A stretch of 64,000 nucleotides of DNA from Thalassobius sp034670005 (GTDB taxonomy: Bacteria > Pseudomonadota > Alphaproteobacteria > Rhodobacterales > Rhodobacteraceae): assembly GCF_034670005.1 (NCBI RefSeq), contig NZ_JAXMOH010000009.1:62001-126000 (forward strand). Direction: 5' to 3'. Below are positions 44,401 to 52,970 of this stretch, in pieces. The position numbers and the translations under genes were made by a program. The notes beneath the pieces were generated by a model. That model searched no databases, was not told the DNA's origin, and saw only the letters and a program-made list of their open reading frames with translations. How positions within the stretch are numbered: the stretch's first letter is position 1; each line of letters begins with the position of its first letter.

Positions 44401-46152
44401 ATGACCGCTACGCAGTTCTGGACACCGGAATTCCACGTCGAAAAACGCGATGACGGCACCATTTTGATGGAACATCTTGGCGTCGCCGAGCGGCTGGCCG
44501 ACACCATCCCGGCGCGACTGAAATACTGGGCCGAAACCACGCCTGAAGCGATCTATCTGGCGCAGCGCGTGGAGGGCGGTGATTGGCGGCGGCTGAGCTA
44601 TGGCACGGCTCATGACAGGGTGAGATCGCTGGGCGCAGCCTTTCTGGAGATGGGGCTATCGCAGGACCGGCCGGTTCTGATCCTGTCAGAAAATTCATTG
44701 GACCATGCATTGGTCGCGCTGGCAGCACAATATGTCGGCGTGCCGAGCGCGGCTGTGTCCACCGCGTTTTCGCTGGTCTCGGAAACCCATGACAAGCTGA
44801 CCGGCGTGGCCGAGCTGTTACAGCCGGGGCTGATCTTCGTGTCCGACGGCGCACGATATGCCCCTGCGGTCGATGCCATCCGCACCGACGGCACTATGGT
44901 TGCCGCCACGAAACCCAGCGGCGACATGCTGGATATCACGGCACTGGCGGGCGATCCGGCCAAGGCCGACGCGGCGTTCGGGCAACTGACCGGTGATATG
45001 GTGGCGAAATACTTGTTCACCTCCGGATCGACAGGCAGCCCGAAGGCGGTGATCAACACCCATGACATGATTGCCCGCAATCAGGATATGGTCGCCGATT
45101 GCTTCCGCTTCCTGCGCGACCACCCGCCCGTCGTCATCGACTGGGCCCCATGGAGTCATACCGCCAGCGGCAACAAGGTGTTCAACATGGTGCTGTGTAA
45201 TGGCGGCAGCTATTACATCGACGAGGGCAAACCGACCCCGCACCTGATAGGAGAAACCCTGCGCAACCTGCACGAAATATCGCCAACCTGGTATTTCAAC
45301 GTGCCAGCAGGATACGAAATGTTGCTGGAAGAATTCCGCAAGGACCGCGAACTGGCCGAAAGGTTCTTCGCTCATCTCGATCTGATGATGTATGCGGGCG
45401 CCGGCATGGCGCAGCATATTTGGGACGGGTTGCTGGACATGGCGCGCGACGTGGCCGGGCATGACGTTTTGCTGACCACAGCGTTGGGCGCGACAGAAAC
45501 CGGGCCTTTTGCGCTGATGTGCACCGAACAGCAGGAAGCGCCCGGCAATGTCGGCGTGCCCGCGCGCGGCATCACCCTGAAACTGGTACCAAACGAGGAT
45601 AAGCTGGAAGCGCGCCTGAAAAGCCCCTCGATCACCGCAGGGTATTACAAGGATGCAAAAGCCACCGCGGACCATTTCGACGAGGAAGGATTTTACCTGC
45701 TGGGCGACGCGCTGCGCCCGGCCGATCCGGATGACCTGACCAAAGGATTTTTCTTTGACGGGCGGATCGCGGAAAATTTCAAGCTGGCGACCGGAACATG
45801 GGTCGCAGTCGGCGCGCTGCGCGCCAAGCTTGTCGATCATTTCGGAGGGCTGATCCGCGACGCGGTGATCGTCGGCGAAAACCGCGAGGAACTGGGCGCT
45901 CTGGTGTTTCCTGCCGAGGGCGTGGGTGAGGCCGACCTGCCCGCGTTGCAGGAAAAACTGGATAGTTTCGCCGCCGCGGCCACTGGCAGTTCCAACCGGG
46001 TGCGCCGGGTCGTGGTGCTGACCGCACCGCCGAACCTCGACAAGGGCGAGGCTACCGACAAAGGGTCGATCAATCAGCGTGCGGTGCTTCGCGAACGACC
46101 CCAGGCTGTGGCCCAGATTTACGACACCCCGTGCGGGGTCAGCTTCTGCTGA
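44401..46152 (+). CDS. Feruloyl-CoA-synthase-like acyl-CoA ligase
   Basis: A 583-residue adenylate-forming ligase. The ATP loop is LFTSGSTGSPKAVINTH, the adenylate motif FYLLGDALR, with FDGRIAENFKLATGTWV and a C-terminal Lys in DKGSINQRAVL. This pattern matches feruloyl-CoA synthases that activate hydroxycinnamates. The normal downstream enoyl-CoA hydratase/aldolase (ech) and vanillin dehydrogenase (vdh) are absent here, so the substrate may be another aryl acid. ATG at 44401 follows GGGAGG. Divergent from DUF3237; an AraC gene follows at 46265. Confidence 0.85.
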   Translation: MTATQFWTPEFHVEKRDDGTILMEHLGVAERLADTIPARLKYWAETTPEAIYLAQRVEGGDWRRLSYGTAHDRVRSLGAAFLEMGLSQDRPVLILSENSLDHALVALAAQYVGVPSAAVSTAFSLVSETHDKLTGVAELLQPGLIFVSDGARYAPAVDAIRTDGTMVAATKPSGDMLDITALAGDPAKADAAFGQLTGDMVAKYLFTSGSTGSPKAVINTHDMIARNQDMVADCFRFLRDHPPVVIDWAPWSHTASGNKVFNMVLCNGGSYYIDEGKPTPHLIGETLRNLHEISPTWYFNVPAGYEMLLEEFRKDRELAERFFAHLDLMMYAGAGMAQHIWDGLLDMARDVAGHDVLLTTALGATETGPFALMCTEQQEAPGNVGVPARGITLKLVPNEDKLEARLKSPSITAGYYKDAKATADHFDEEGFYLLGDALRPADPDDLTKGFFFDGRIAENFKLATGTWVAVGALRAKLVDHFGGLIRDAVIVGENREELGALVFPAEGVGEADLPALQEKLDSFAAAATGSSNRVRRVVVLTAPPNLDKGEATDKGSINQRAVLRERPQAVAQIYDTPCGVSFC

Positions 46153-46264
46153 CAATCCTGCCAAATGACGTTACGCCATTTCCCCCGGACCAGTGTGAAA
46201 CCACCGGTCCGGTGAATTGACAGCCCCTCCCCCCCGCGCCACGCTTGCTTCAGGAGGAGTGCAG

Positions 46265-47083
46265 ATGAGACCCCATCGGACGACGGGCCAGATGGCCATT
46301 GGGCGCGACCGGTTCTTCTATTCCGGTTTGTTAGGTAATTCGGGCAAACCCCGCAGAATGGGGGGCGTTACGATCTATGTTGCACCGGAAGGCGAGCTGG
46401 ATATCGGATTTGGCAAGTCCGGCCGGACAGAACGACGGCAAATCGCAGCGCTGGCACCATATGAAACCCATCGGCTGATATCGCCTTGCGGCCGCATCCT
46501 GAACCTTGGCTTCGAACCCGAAAGCCTGCGACCCGAGGATCAGGCGCGTCTGATTGCGCGTTGCAACGATGCCGAACGCGGGCCGCAACTGGCTCAGCGT
46601 ATCCGCGATGCCGAAGCGCAGCTGTCGGCAAGCGGCAAAGAGGCTGGGTTCACCAATACTGCTTTCGATCTGTTATTTTTGGGCGAAACGCTGGCAGAAC
46701 GCCCGAAAGACCGCCGGATCAAAGAGGCGTTGGCGACGATCTGTATCGAGATCGAGGATAACGCGCTCAGTGCCGATGATCTGGCGGCCAAGGCGGGTTT
46801 GTCGACCTCACGCTTCCTGCACCTGTTCAAAGAAAACACCGGCATCGCGTTCCGGTCTCTACGGATGTGGAAACGGGCCAGACGGTTTCTCGACCACGCC
46901 AATGGCAGCGAAAGCCTGACCGAAGTGGCGCTGGAACTGGGGTATCCCGACAGCAGCCATTTCAGCCATTCAATCCGGCGAACCTATGGGCTGAAACCAC
47001 GCTCGATCCGGTTAGGATCGCGCAATCTGAAGGTCTTTGCCGGGGCCGGATATACGCTTGGCCCCGACCGGGTGATGCCTTAG
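46265..47083 (+). CDS. AraC-family transcriptional regulator
   Basis: A regulator of about 272 residues. The C-terminal HTH pair is LSADDLAAKAGLSTSRFLHLF and SLTEVALELGYPDSSHFSHSI, typical of AraC/XylS. The N-terminal half is a short sensing region with no clear cupin. ATG at 46265 follows AGGAGGAG; a longer frame upstream from 46217 is not preferred. It lies after the CoA ligase on the same strand and converges on the SDR gene, so it may control either. Confidence 0.87.
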   Translation: MRPHRTTGQMAIGRDRFFYSGLLGNSGKPRRMGGVTIYVAPEGELDIGFGKSGRTERRQIAALAPYETHRLISPCGRILNLGFEPESLRPEDQARLIARCNDAERGPQLAQRIRDAEAQLSASGKEAGFTNTAFDLLFLGETLAERPKDRRIKEALATICIEIEDNALSADDLAAKAGLSTSRFLHLFKENTGIAFRSLRMWKRARRFLDHANGSESLTEVALELGYPDSSHFSHSIRRTYGLKPRSIRLGSRNLKVFAGAGYTLGPDRVMP

Positions 47084-47196
47084 CTACCGGAGCTGAATGG
47101 AAAGCTGCCGATAGCAGGGCCTATAACCCCTGCAGTTTGAGACCTCGAAAGTCCGCTAAAAAGCCTGGTTCGCGTTTTAGTCCGAAGCGTGCCACC

Positions 47197-47976
47197 TCAG
47201 TCCTTCATCATCCGTTGCAGCTTGGCCATGCCGCCGATCCAGCGGTCATAATCGGCCAGTTTTCTGGTCATGTACTCACGCACCTGTTCGTGCGGCAGGA
47301 TCAAAAACTGTTCGGCCTGCAACCCGGCCAGCGCCGCCTGCGCTACGGCCTTGGGCGTTAACACACCATCGAGCGTTTGTGGGCCACTGCTGATGCCGTT
47401 CAACATGTCGGTATCGACGCCTTGCGGGCATAGGATACTGACCCGGATACCATCATCCCGATGGGTGATGGCCAGATTTTCGGCGAATCCCACCGCAGCG
47501 TGTTTGGAAGTAGAATAGACCGCACTGCCAACCTGGCTGAGCAGTCCAGCGGCCGACACCGTGTTCAGGAACGTACCGCCGCCGCGCGCCTTCATCAGCG
47601 GCACCAAGATTCGCGCGGCGCGGATATGGGCCATGACATTGACCTCCCAGGCTTTCTGCCAGACCTCGTCAGGGGCACCGCCAGCATTGGCAAAATCCAG
47701 ATCGAATCCGGTGGCAATCCCGGCGTTGGAACAAAACAGATCAATCGGCCCCTCTTCGGCCTCGATATCCGCGATCAGCTGCGCCATCGCCTCCGCATCG
47801 GCCACGTCCAGTTGCAAACCGCGGCCACCGATTTCAGCGGCCACCGCCTTGGCTCCGGCCCCGTCCAGATCCGTCACAACCACATTCGCCCCGGCATCTG
47901 CCAACGCTTCGCAAAGCGCCTGGCCGATGCCGTTTGCACCACCGGTCACCACCGCCAGAGATCCCTTGATCTGCAT
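47197..47976 (-). CDS. SDR-family NAD(P)-dependent oxidoreductase
   Basis: A 259-residue short-chain dehydrogenase with cofactor motif GGANGIGQA, the NAG motif (CSNAGIA), catalytic Ser in TVSAAG and Tyr-x3-Lys in YSTSKHA. Asp after strand two (VVTDLDG) favours NAD. The C-terminal region is that of the larger SDR oxidoreductases acting on carbonyl or alcohol intermediates. ATG at 47976 follows GGAGGAAAG. Divergent from the MBL hydrolase gene (188-bp gap). Confidence 0.9.
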   Translation of the reverse strand: MQIKGSLAVVTGGANGIGQALCEALADAGANVVVTDLDGAGAKAVAAEIGGRGLQLDVADAEAMAQLIADIEAEEGPIDLFCSNAGIATGFDLDFANAGGAPDEVWQKAWEVNVMAHIRAARILVPLMKARGGGTFLNTVSAAGLLSQVGSAVYSTSKHAAVGFAENLAITHRDDGIRVSILCPQGVDTDMLNGISSGPQTLDGVLTPKAVAQAALAGLQAEQFLILPHEQVREYMTRKLADYDRWIGGMAKLQRMMKD

Positions 47977-48163
47977 GGTCTTTCCTCCTGCTTTCCCAAC
48001 TTGGTGAAACTGTCTTGTGCAAATCAGGGCCGCACAAGCCGCAGATCGACTGACGGAACGTCATTTGCGGACAGCAGCTATACGCAAGTCACCCCAACAG
48101 CTTGCCTTATCCTGCCCTTCGGTCCTATTCCTGCTGGCCGCTCACTGAAAACCCGGAGTCCCC

Positions 48164-49186
48164 TTGTCCCTGCAATTTCCCCACACCGACCTCCCATCCC
48201 CTGGCGAAACACTTGAAATCGCCCCGGGCATCCGGTGGGCGCGGTTGAGCCTGCCGTTCCGGTTGAACCATGTGAACATCTATTTCATCGAAGACGATGG
48301 TGGCTGGGCAATTGTCGATACCGGTATTTCCAACTCCGAAAGCCGCGCCGCGTGGCAGGCTTTGCTTGAGGGTCCGATGGCGGGACAAAAAATCACCCGA
48401 GTGATCGTCACTCATCACCATCCCGACCATATTGGCAATGCCGGGTGGCTGTGCGAAACGCTGGGGGTCGAATTACTGACGAGTGCCGGGTCGTTCCTGT
48501 CTTTTCTCTCTCTTACCAATCCCTCAGCGTCTGCCAAAGCCGATCCCTACACCCACTTCTATGCCCGCCACGGAATGTCGACGGAGGGTGCAAAACTGGT
48601 CAGTACATTGGGGCATGGCTATCTTCGGATGGTATCGATGCCACCGGACAGCTATCACCGCCTGTACCAAGGCATGGACCTTCGGATCGGCAGTCGCCAG
48701 TTTAAGGTTCTGACCGGCGACGGTCACAGCTTGGAACAGGTGATGCTGTATGACCCGTCGGATAATCTGTTCCTGGCCGCCGATCAGGTCATCGAACGGA
48801 TCAGCCCGAATATTTCGGTTTTTGCCAGCGAACCCGCCGCAGATCCCCTGGGGCTGTACCTGAAGTCACTGGAGCAAATCAGCGATACAGTTCCCGAGGA
48901 TGCGCTGGTCCTGTCGGGCCATCACCGCCCGTTTTACGGGTTGCATCAGCGCCGTGCCGAACTGGCACAGCACCATGCCGAACGTTGCGATATGATTGCG
49001 AACGCCTGTGGCCCCGCGCCCCAAAGCGTCAACGATCTGGTGCCGGTTCTGTTCAAGGGCAAGCTTGACGCGCATGAAGTCAGCTTTGCCTTCAGCGAAG
49101 CGTTGGCGCATGCGAATTACATGGCGGCAAAGGGCGATCTGAACTGGGTCGAAGAGGGAGAGCGTCTAAAGCTGATCCGTACCTGA
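48164..49186 (+). CDS. MBL-fold metallo-hydrolase
   Basis: A 340-residue metallo-beta-lactamase-fold enzyme. The metal motif is THHHPDHIGN (H-x-H-x-D-H), with further ligands in TGDGHSLEQV and SGHHRPF. A C-terminal winged-helix-like extension is seen in related thioesterase or glyoxalase-II-type proteins. TTG at 48164 is the likely start, with GGAG 8 bases before. In this context a thioesterase or lactonase acting on a CoA or ring-opened intermediate is plausible but not shown. Confidence 0.87.
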   Translation: MSLQFPHTDLPSPGETLEIAPGIRWARLSLPFRLNHVNIYFIEDDGGWAIVDTGISNSESRAAWQALLEGPMAGQKITRVIVTHHHPDHIGNAGWLCETLGVELLTSAGSFLSFLSLTNPSASAKADPYTHFYARHGMSTEGAKLVSTLGHGYLRMVSMPPDSYHRLYQGMDLRIGSRQFKVLTGDGHSLEQVMLYDPSDNLFLAADQVIERISPNISVFASEPAADPLGLYLKSLEQISDTVPEDALVLSGHHRPFYGLHQRRAELAQHHAERCDMIANACGPAPQSVNDLVPVLFKGKLDAHEVSFAFSEALAHANYMAAKGDLNWVEEGERLKLIRT

Positions 49187-49257
49187 GCTGGCAGGCTGTG
49201 CTTGCATTGCGCCGGGCCGGGTGCGAAAAAACGCCATACCCATAGGCGGATAAACGC

Positions 49258-49698
49258 ATGACCAAGACGATCCATATCCTCAACGGCCCCAATCTGAACC
49301 TGCTGGGCAAGCGGGAACCCGAGATTTACGGCGATATCACGCTGGACAACGTCGCGGCGGATTGCAGCCGTCTGGCAACCGATCTGGGGTTGGAAACCCA
49401 GTTGATGCAATCGAACCACGAGGGCCAGATCGTCGACTGGATTCATCAGGCGCGTGATAAGGCGGCGGGGATCATCATCAATCCGGCTGCCTACACGCAT
49501 ACGTCTGTGGCGATTCTTGATGCGCTCAATACGTTCGAAGGCCCGGTGCTGGAGGTGCATATTTCAAACGTGCACAAGCGCGAAAGCTTTCGCCACCATT
49601 CCTATGTATCGCTGCGTGCGGACGGGGTGATCGCGGGCTTCGGCGTTGAAGGCTATCAGCTGGCGCTGCGGCGCATGGCGTCACTGCTGGCGGATTGA
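49258..49698 (+). CDS. aroQ: Type II 3-dehydroquinate dehydratase
   Basis: A 146-residue type II dehydroquinase that converts 3-dehydroquinate to 3-dehydroshikimate. The signature GPNLNLLGKREPEIYG carries the flexible-lid Arg and catalytic Tyr; NPAAYTHTS and the His in EVHISN complete the active site. Type II enzymes serve either aromatic biosynthesis or quinate catabolism. Its position beside pobA and aromatic genes suggests the catabolic use, feeding 3-dehydroshikimate to protocatechuate. ATG at 49258; it converges on pobA, 62 bp away. Confidence 0.92.
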   Translation: MTKTIHILNGPNLNLLGKREPEIYGDITLDNVAADCSRLATDLGLETQLMQSNHEGQIVDWIHQARDKAAGIIINPAAYTHTSVAILDALNTFEGPVLEVHISNVHKRESFRHHSYVSLRADGVIAGFGVEGYQLALRRMASLLAD

Positions 49699-49706
49699 GC
49701 ACCGAG

Positions 49707-49753
49707 CAGCGGCCGGTCAATGCTGCAACAGCGACACCCGGCCGCTGTTGCAG
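49707..49753. terminator. Overlapping stem-loops between aroQ and pobA
   Basis: Two perfect, mutually exclusive stems: CAGCGGCCGG (49707-49716) with CCGGCCGCTG (49738-49747), and CTGCAACAGCG (49723-49733) with CGCTGTTGCAG (49743-49753). They lie between convergent genes, so a bidirectional terminator or mRNA end structure is likely. No T-run follows on either side. Confidence 0.5.
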
Positions 49754-49760
49754 TGGTTGA

Positions 49761-50930
49761 TCAGAATGGCAAGCCGACGTAATTTTCCGCCATCACCTTT
49801 TGCGCGCTTTCGTTGCGTTCGAGGAATTCCAGTTCGGCGCGCTGCATCTTGCGATCGAATGCGCTTTGTTCAGGATAGAGGTGCAGCATGTTCGACATCC
49901 ACCAGCTGAACCGTTCCGCCTTCCAAATCCGGGCCAGCGCCTTTTCGGAATAGCGGTCCAGACCTTCCTCTTCGCCATCGACGTAGAACTGAACCATCGC
50001 GTGGTAGAGGTAATAGATGTCCGAAGCAGCCGTGTTCAGCCCCTTGGCCCCAGTCGGCGGTACGATATGGGCAGCGTCGCCGCAGAGGAACAGCTTGCCC
50101 CACCGCATCGGTTCGGTCACGAAGGATCGCAGCGGCGCGATGGATTTCTCGATTGATGGGCCGGTGATCAATTTCTCTGCCGTTTCTTCCGGAATCCGGC
50201 GCTTCAGCTCTTCCCAGAAGGCGTCATCGCTCCAGTCCTCGGGCTTATGATCCAGTGGGCACTGAACATAGTACCGGCTGAGATTTTCGTTCCGCATCGA
50301 ACACAGCGCGAAACCGCGTTGGGAGTTGGAATAGATCAGTTCGTCATGCACTGGGGGGGTTTCTGAAAGAACGCCAAGCCAGCCGAATGGATAGATTTTT
50401 TCATATTCCTTGCGGACAGTTTCCGGGATCGTTTTACGTGACACGCCGTGGAACCCGTCGCAACCGACCACGTAATCGCAGTCGATCCGCTGGCCCTGAC
50501 CGCCGACATTGAATTCCACATAGGGCGCGTCGCCATCGGCATCCTGAATGCGTACATCATCGACATTGTAGATGATCTTGCCATCCGCCGCTTCGCGCGC
50601 GGCGTAAAGGTCACGGGTCAATTCGGTTTGACCGTAAACGATAACCGAGGCATTGGCCCGCGCCGCGAAATCGACGCGGAACTGGTGATTGTCATAGGCG
50701 ATGACGGTGCCGTCATGGATGTAACCTTCGCGGTCCATCCGGTCGCCGACACCTGCTTCGCGCATCAGCTCGGCAAATCCATGCTCCAACACGCCCGCAC
50801 GAATCCGGCCCAGAACGTAGTCCTTGGTCTTGCGTTCCAGCACGACCGATTCAATTCCTTTGCGGTGCAGCAGCTGAGACAGCAGCAGGCCCGATGGACC
50901 CGCACCAATGATACAAACCTGTGTGCGCAT
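49761..50930 (-). CDS. pobA: 4-hydroxybenzoate 3-monooxygenase
   Basis: Flavoprotein of 389 residues (the exact family length) that hydroxylates 4-hydroxybenzoate to protocatechuate with NADPH and oxygen. FAD motif GAGPSG at 9-14, Arg44 region RIRAGVLEHG, the central GDAAHIVPPTGAKGLN and the C-terminal half up to the FAD/substrate-lid residues all match PHBH. ATG at 50930 follows GGGAGAAG on the minus strand. Divergent from the AraC-type gene at 51042 (111-bp gap), the pobA/pobR arrangement. Converges on aroQ. The product would enter a protocatechuate branch located elsewhere. Confidence 0.95.
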   Translation of the reverse strand: MRTQVCIIGAGPSGLLLSQLLHRKGIESVVLERKTKDYVLGRIRAGVLEHGFAELMREAGVGDRMDREGYIHDGTVIAYDNHQFRVDFAARANASVIVYGQTELTRDLYAAREAADGKIIYNVDDVRIQDADGDAPYVEFNVGGQGQRIDCDYVVGCDGFHGVSRKTIPETVRKEYEKIYPFGWLGVLSETPPVHDELIYSNSQRGFALCSMRNENLSRYYVQCPLDHKPEDWSDDAFWEELKRRIPEETAEKLITGPSIEKSIAPLRSFVTEPMRWGKLFLCGDAAHIVPPTGAKGLNTAASDIYYLYHAMVQFYVDGEEEGLDRYSEKALARIWKAERFSWWMSNMLHLYPEQSAFDRKMQRAELEFLERNESAQKVMAENYVGLPF

Positions 50931-51041
50931 AATTCTTCTCCCATCCTCGATTGCCGTTACTGATATCAGATCACAGTTTATTCGGAATGGCGCTTTTTCT
51001 CAAAGACTGGTACTAATCGAACATAAACTGAAAGGCCCGTC

Positions 51042-51917
51042 ATGACCCGGATACCCGCCTATGCCCTTTATGGCGAACAACAGCTATTGCCGGACCTGTT
51101 ACACTGCGAAAGAATTCTGGACCGGGCAGGACCGAATGGTTGGACTATTTCGGCGCATCGGCATCCGCATGTCCATCAATTGTTCCTGATCCGCCGCGGA
51201 TCGGCGGTTCTGGGCGTCGATGGCAACCGGCGTGACCTGAATGAACCGGTTGTGATCAATATGCCGCGCTGGACGGTGCACAGTTTTTCCTTTTCGAAAG
51301 GCACCGATGGCTATGTCCTGACCCTGCCCACCGCCGAATTGCCGGAACTGTTCGGTCAACCTAATGACCTGGCGGAGCGACTGGAACATTGGGGCCTCCT
51401 GCCGGCGAATGATGTAATCTGTGCCCTGTTCGACAGCCTGCACCACGAACATTGCACCGACGATCCGGGGCGGTCGTTGATGTTGAAAGCCTTGGCGGAA
51501 CAGATCATGGTGCGGGTCGCACGATTGCTGCCGGGACCGGAACGCGGTGACATTCCCGCGCGCTACAGCCAGATCATGGCAGGTTTCGAACAGTTGGTGC
51601 AGAAACATTTTCGCGACCGCTGGCGGGTCAGCGATTACGCCGATGCGCTGGCGGTCAGCGCGACCCATCTGACCCGGGTGGTACGTGATCTGACCGGGGC
51701 ATCGGCGCAGGCTTATGTCGATGCGACGATATTCCGCGAAGCCTGCCGGCAACTGGCCTATACCCGTATCGACATTCGCCAGATCGGTTTCGATCTGGGC
51801 TATGACGACCCGGCCTATTTTTCCCGCATGTTTCGCAGGCGCGTCGGCATGTGTCCGTCGGATTACCGTAGCAAAGTCAATATCGGTGCCCCCGCACCAT
51901 CTGCCATCGGTGCCTGA
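51042..51917 (+). CDS. pobR: AraC-family regulator, PobR type
   Basis: A 291-residue regulator with an N-terminal cupin-like domain (HRHPHVHQLFLIRRGSAVLGVDG) and a C-terminal HTH pair (VSDYADALAVSATHLTRVV and IRQIGFDLGYDDPAYFSRMF). It is divergent from pobA, so it is the likely 4-hydroxybenzoate-responsive activator. ATG at 51042 is preceded by AAAGGCC. Ends just before cbbR on the opposite strand. Confidence 0.82.
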   Translation: MTRIPAYALYGEQQLLPDLLHCERILDRAGPNGWTISAHRHPHVHQLFLIRRGSAVLGVDGNRRDLNEPVVINMPRWTVHSFSFSKGTDGYVLTLPTAELPELFGQPNDLAERLEHWGLLPANDVICALFDSLHHEHCTDDPGRSLMLKALAEQIMVRVARLLPGPERGDIPARYSQIMAGFEQLVQKHFRDRWRVSDYADALAVSATHLTRVVRDLTGASAQAYVDATIFREACRQLAYTRIDIRQIGFDLGYDDPAYFSRMFRRRVGMCPSDYRSKVNIGAPAPSAIGA

Positions 51918-51922
51918 GCCCC

Positions 51923-52870
51923 CTATTCCGCAATCACTTCAGCGACTTCTTCAGACCGGATCATCTCCATCGCGTGGCTGCGAATTTCATCCCAAACGGT
52001 CTGCATCGCCCCGGTCAGCCGCAGATCCGAACGGTGCAGCACGAACCAGTGCCGCATGATCGGCAATCCCCCGGCCCGGATCAGCGCCAGTCGACCAGCG
52101 CGCAGTTCGTCAATCACCGTATGCGCTGACAGTAGCGCCACGCCCAAGCCAGCGATCACCGATTGCTTGATGGTTTCATTGCTGCCCATTTCGGTAAAAT
52201 CATAGACCTTGCCCTGCCCTAACCGGTCAAGAAATCGCATCGCAAGTATTCGGGTGCCGGAGCCTTCCTCACGCATCATGAAATGTTGACTGAGAATATC
52301 TGCCTTGGGCACTTTCCCGGCGCCGACCAGCGGATGATCGGGTTTGGCAATCAGCACATGCTGATGGGGCCCCAGCGGTTCGGCCATCACATCGGGTTGC
52401 CGCGGAGGACGGCCCATCACCGCGATGTCTATGCGTTCGGACTCTAGCCCTTCTATGATCTCATTGCGGTTCCCGACGATCAGGCGAATCTCTATTTCGG
52501 GATGAAGATCCTTCAACCGCGCCACAATTCCAGGGGCGAAATACTTGCCGGTACTGACCACGCCCAACACAACACGGCCTGCGGCGCCACGCCGCACGGC
52601 CTCGATATCCTCGGCAGCGCGGCTGAGCGAACCCCAGGCTTTTTCGAAAGCTTCGATCAGAATCCGGCCTTCCTGAGTGGCATGAAATTGTCCCGAAACA
52701 TCCCGATCAAGAAGTGGCGTTCCGAAATTTTCTTCCAATAATTTCAATTGGCTATGCACCGCCGGCGAGGATAAAGACAAGCTGTTTGCAGCGGCGGCAA
52801 TCGTTCCGTGTTCTGCCACAGAAACCAGCGCCCGCAGTTGTTTGAAAGTCAGCGCCTTGAGGTTCTGCAT
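51923..52870 (-). CDS. cbbR: LysR-family regulator CbbR
   Basis: A 315-residue LysR regulator. The N-terminal HTH is TFKQLRALVSVAEHGTIAAAANSLSLSSPAVHSQLKLL and the C-terminal effector domain follows. It is divergent from the cbb operon with a 100-bp AT-rich gap, the arrangement of CbbR activators that sense NADPH or Calvin-cycle metabolites. ATG at 52870. Assignment to CbbR rests mainly on position. Confidence 0.88.
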   Translation of the reverse strand: MQNLKALTFKQLRALVSVAEHGTIAAAANSLSLSSPAVHSQLKLLEENFGTPLLDRDVSGQFHATQEGRILIEAFEKAWGSLSRAAEDIEAVRRGAAGRVVLGVVSTGKYFAPGIVARLKDLHPEIEIRLIVGNRNEIIEGLESERIDIAVMGRPPRQPDVMAEPLGPHQHVLIAKPDHPLVGAGKVPKADILSQHFMMREEGSGTRILAMRFLDRLGQGKVYDFTEMGSNETIKQSVIAGLGVALLSAHTVIDELRAGRLALIRAGGLPIMRHWFVLHRSDLRLTGAMQTVWDEIRSHAMEMIRSEEVAEVIAE

Positions 52871-52896
52871 TCCAAAATTCCTAACACAAATTCAAA

Positions 52897-52917
52897 AAGA
52901 TTAAATTTTCTTATCTT
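52897..52917. promoter_or_regulatory. Candidate CbbR site (T-N11-A) in the cbb promoter
   Basis: AAGAT (52897-52901) and ATCTT (52913-52917) form an inverted repeat with 11 bases between the T and A, matching the LysR T-N11-A rule. It lies midway between cbbR and the fbp start in AT-rich DNA. Confidence 0.45.
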
Positions 52918-52970
52918 CATTCTTGGCCAACAACAATCCCATCCACTGCTAAAGGAGGGAGGCCTTGGCG

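Noticed and set aside
46163..46212. Inverted repeats after the CoA ligase (AAATG/CATTT and CCGGACC/GGTCCGG)
   Set aside because: Arms are short or imperfect and there is no T run, so neither a terminator nor an operator is supported.
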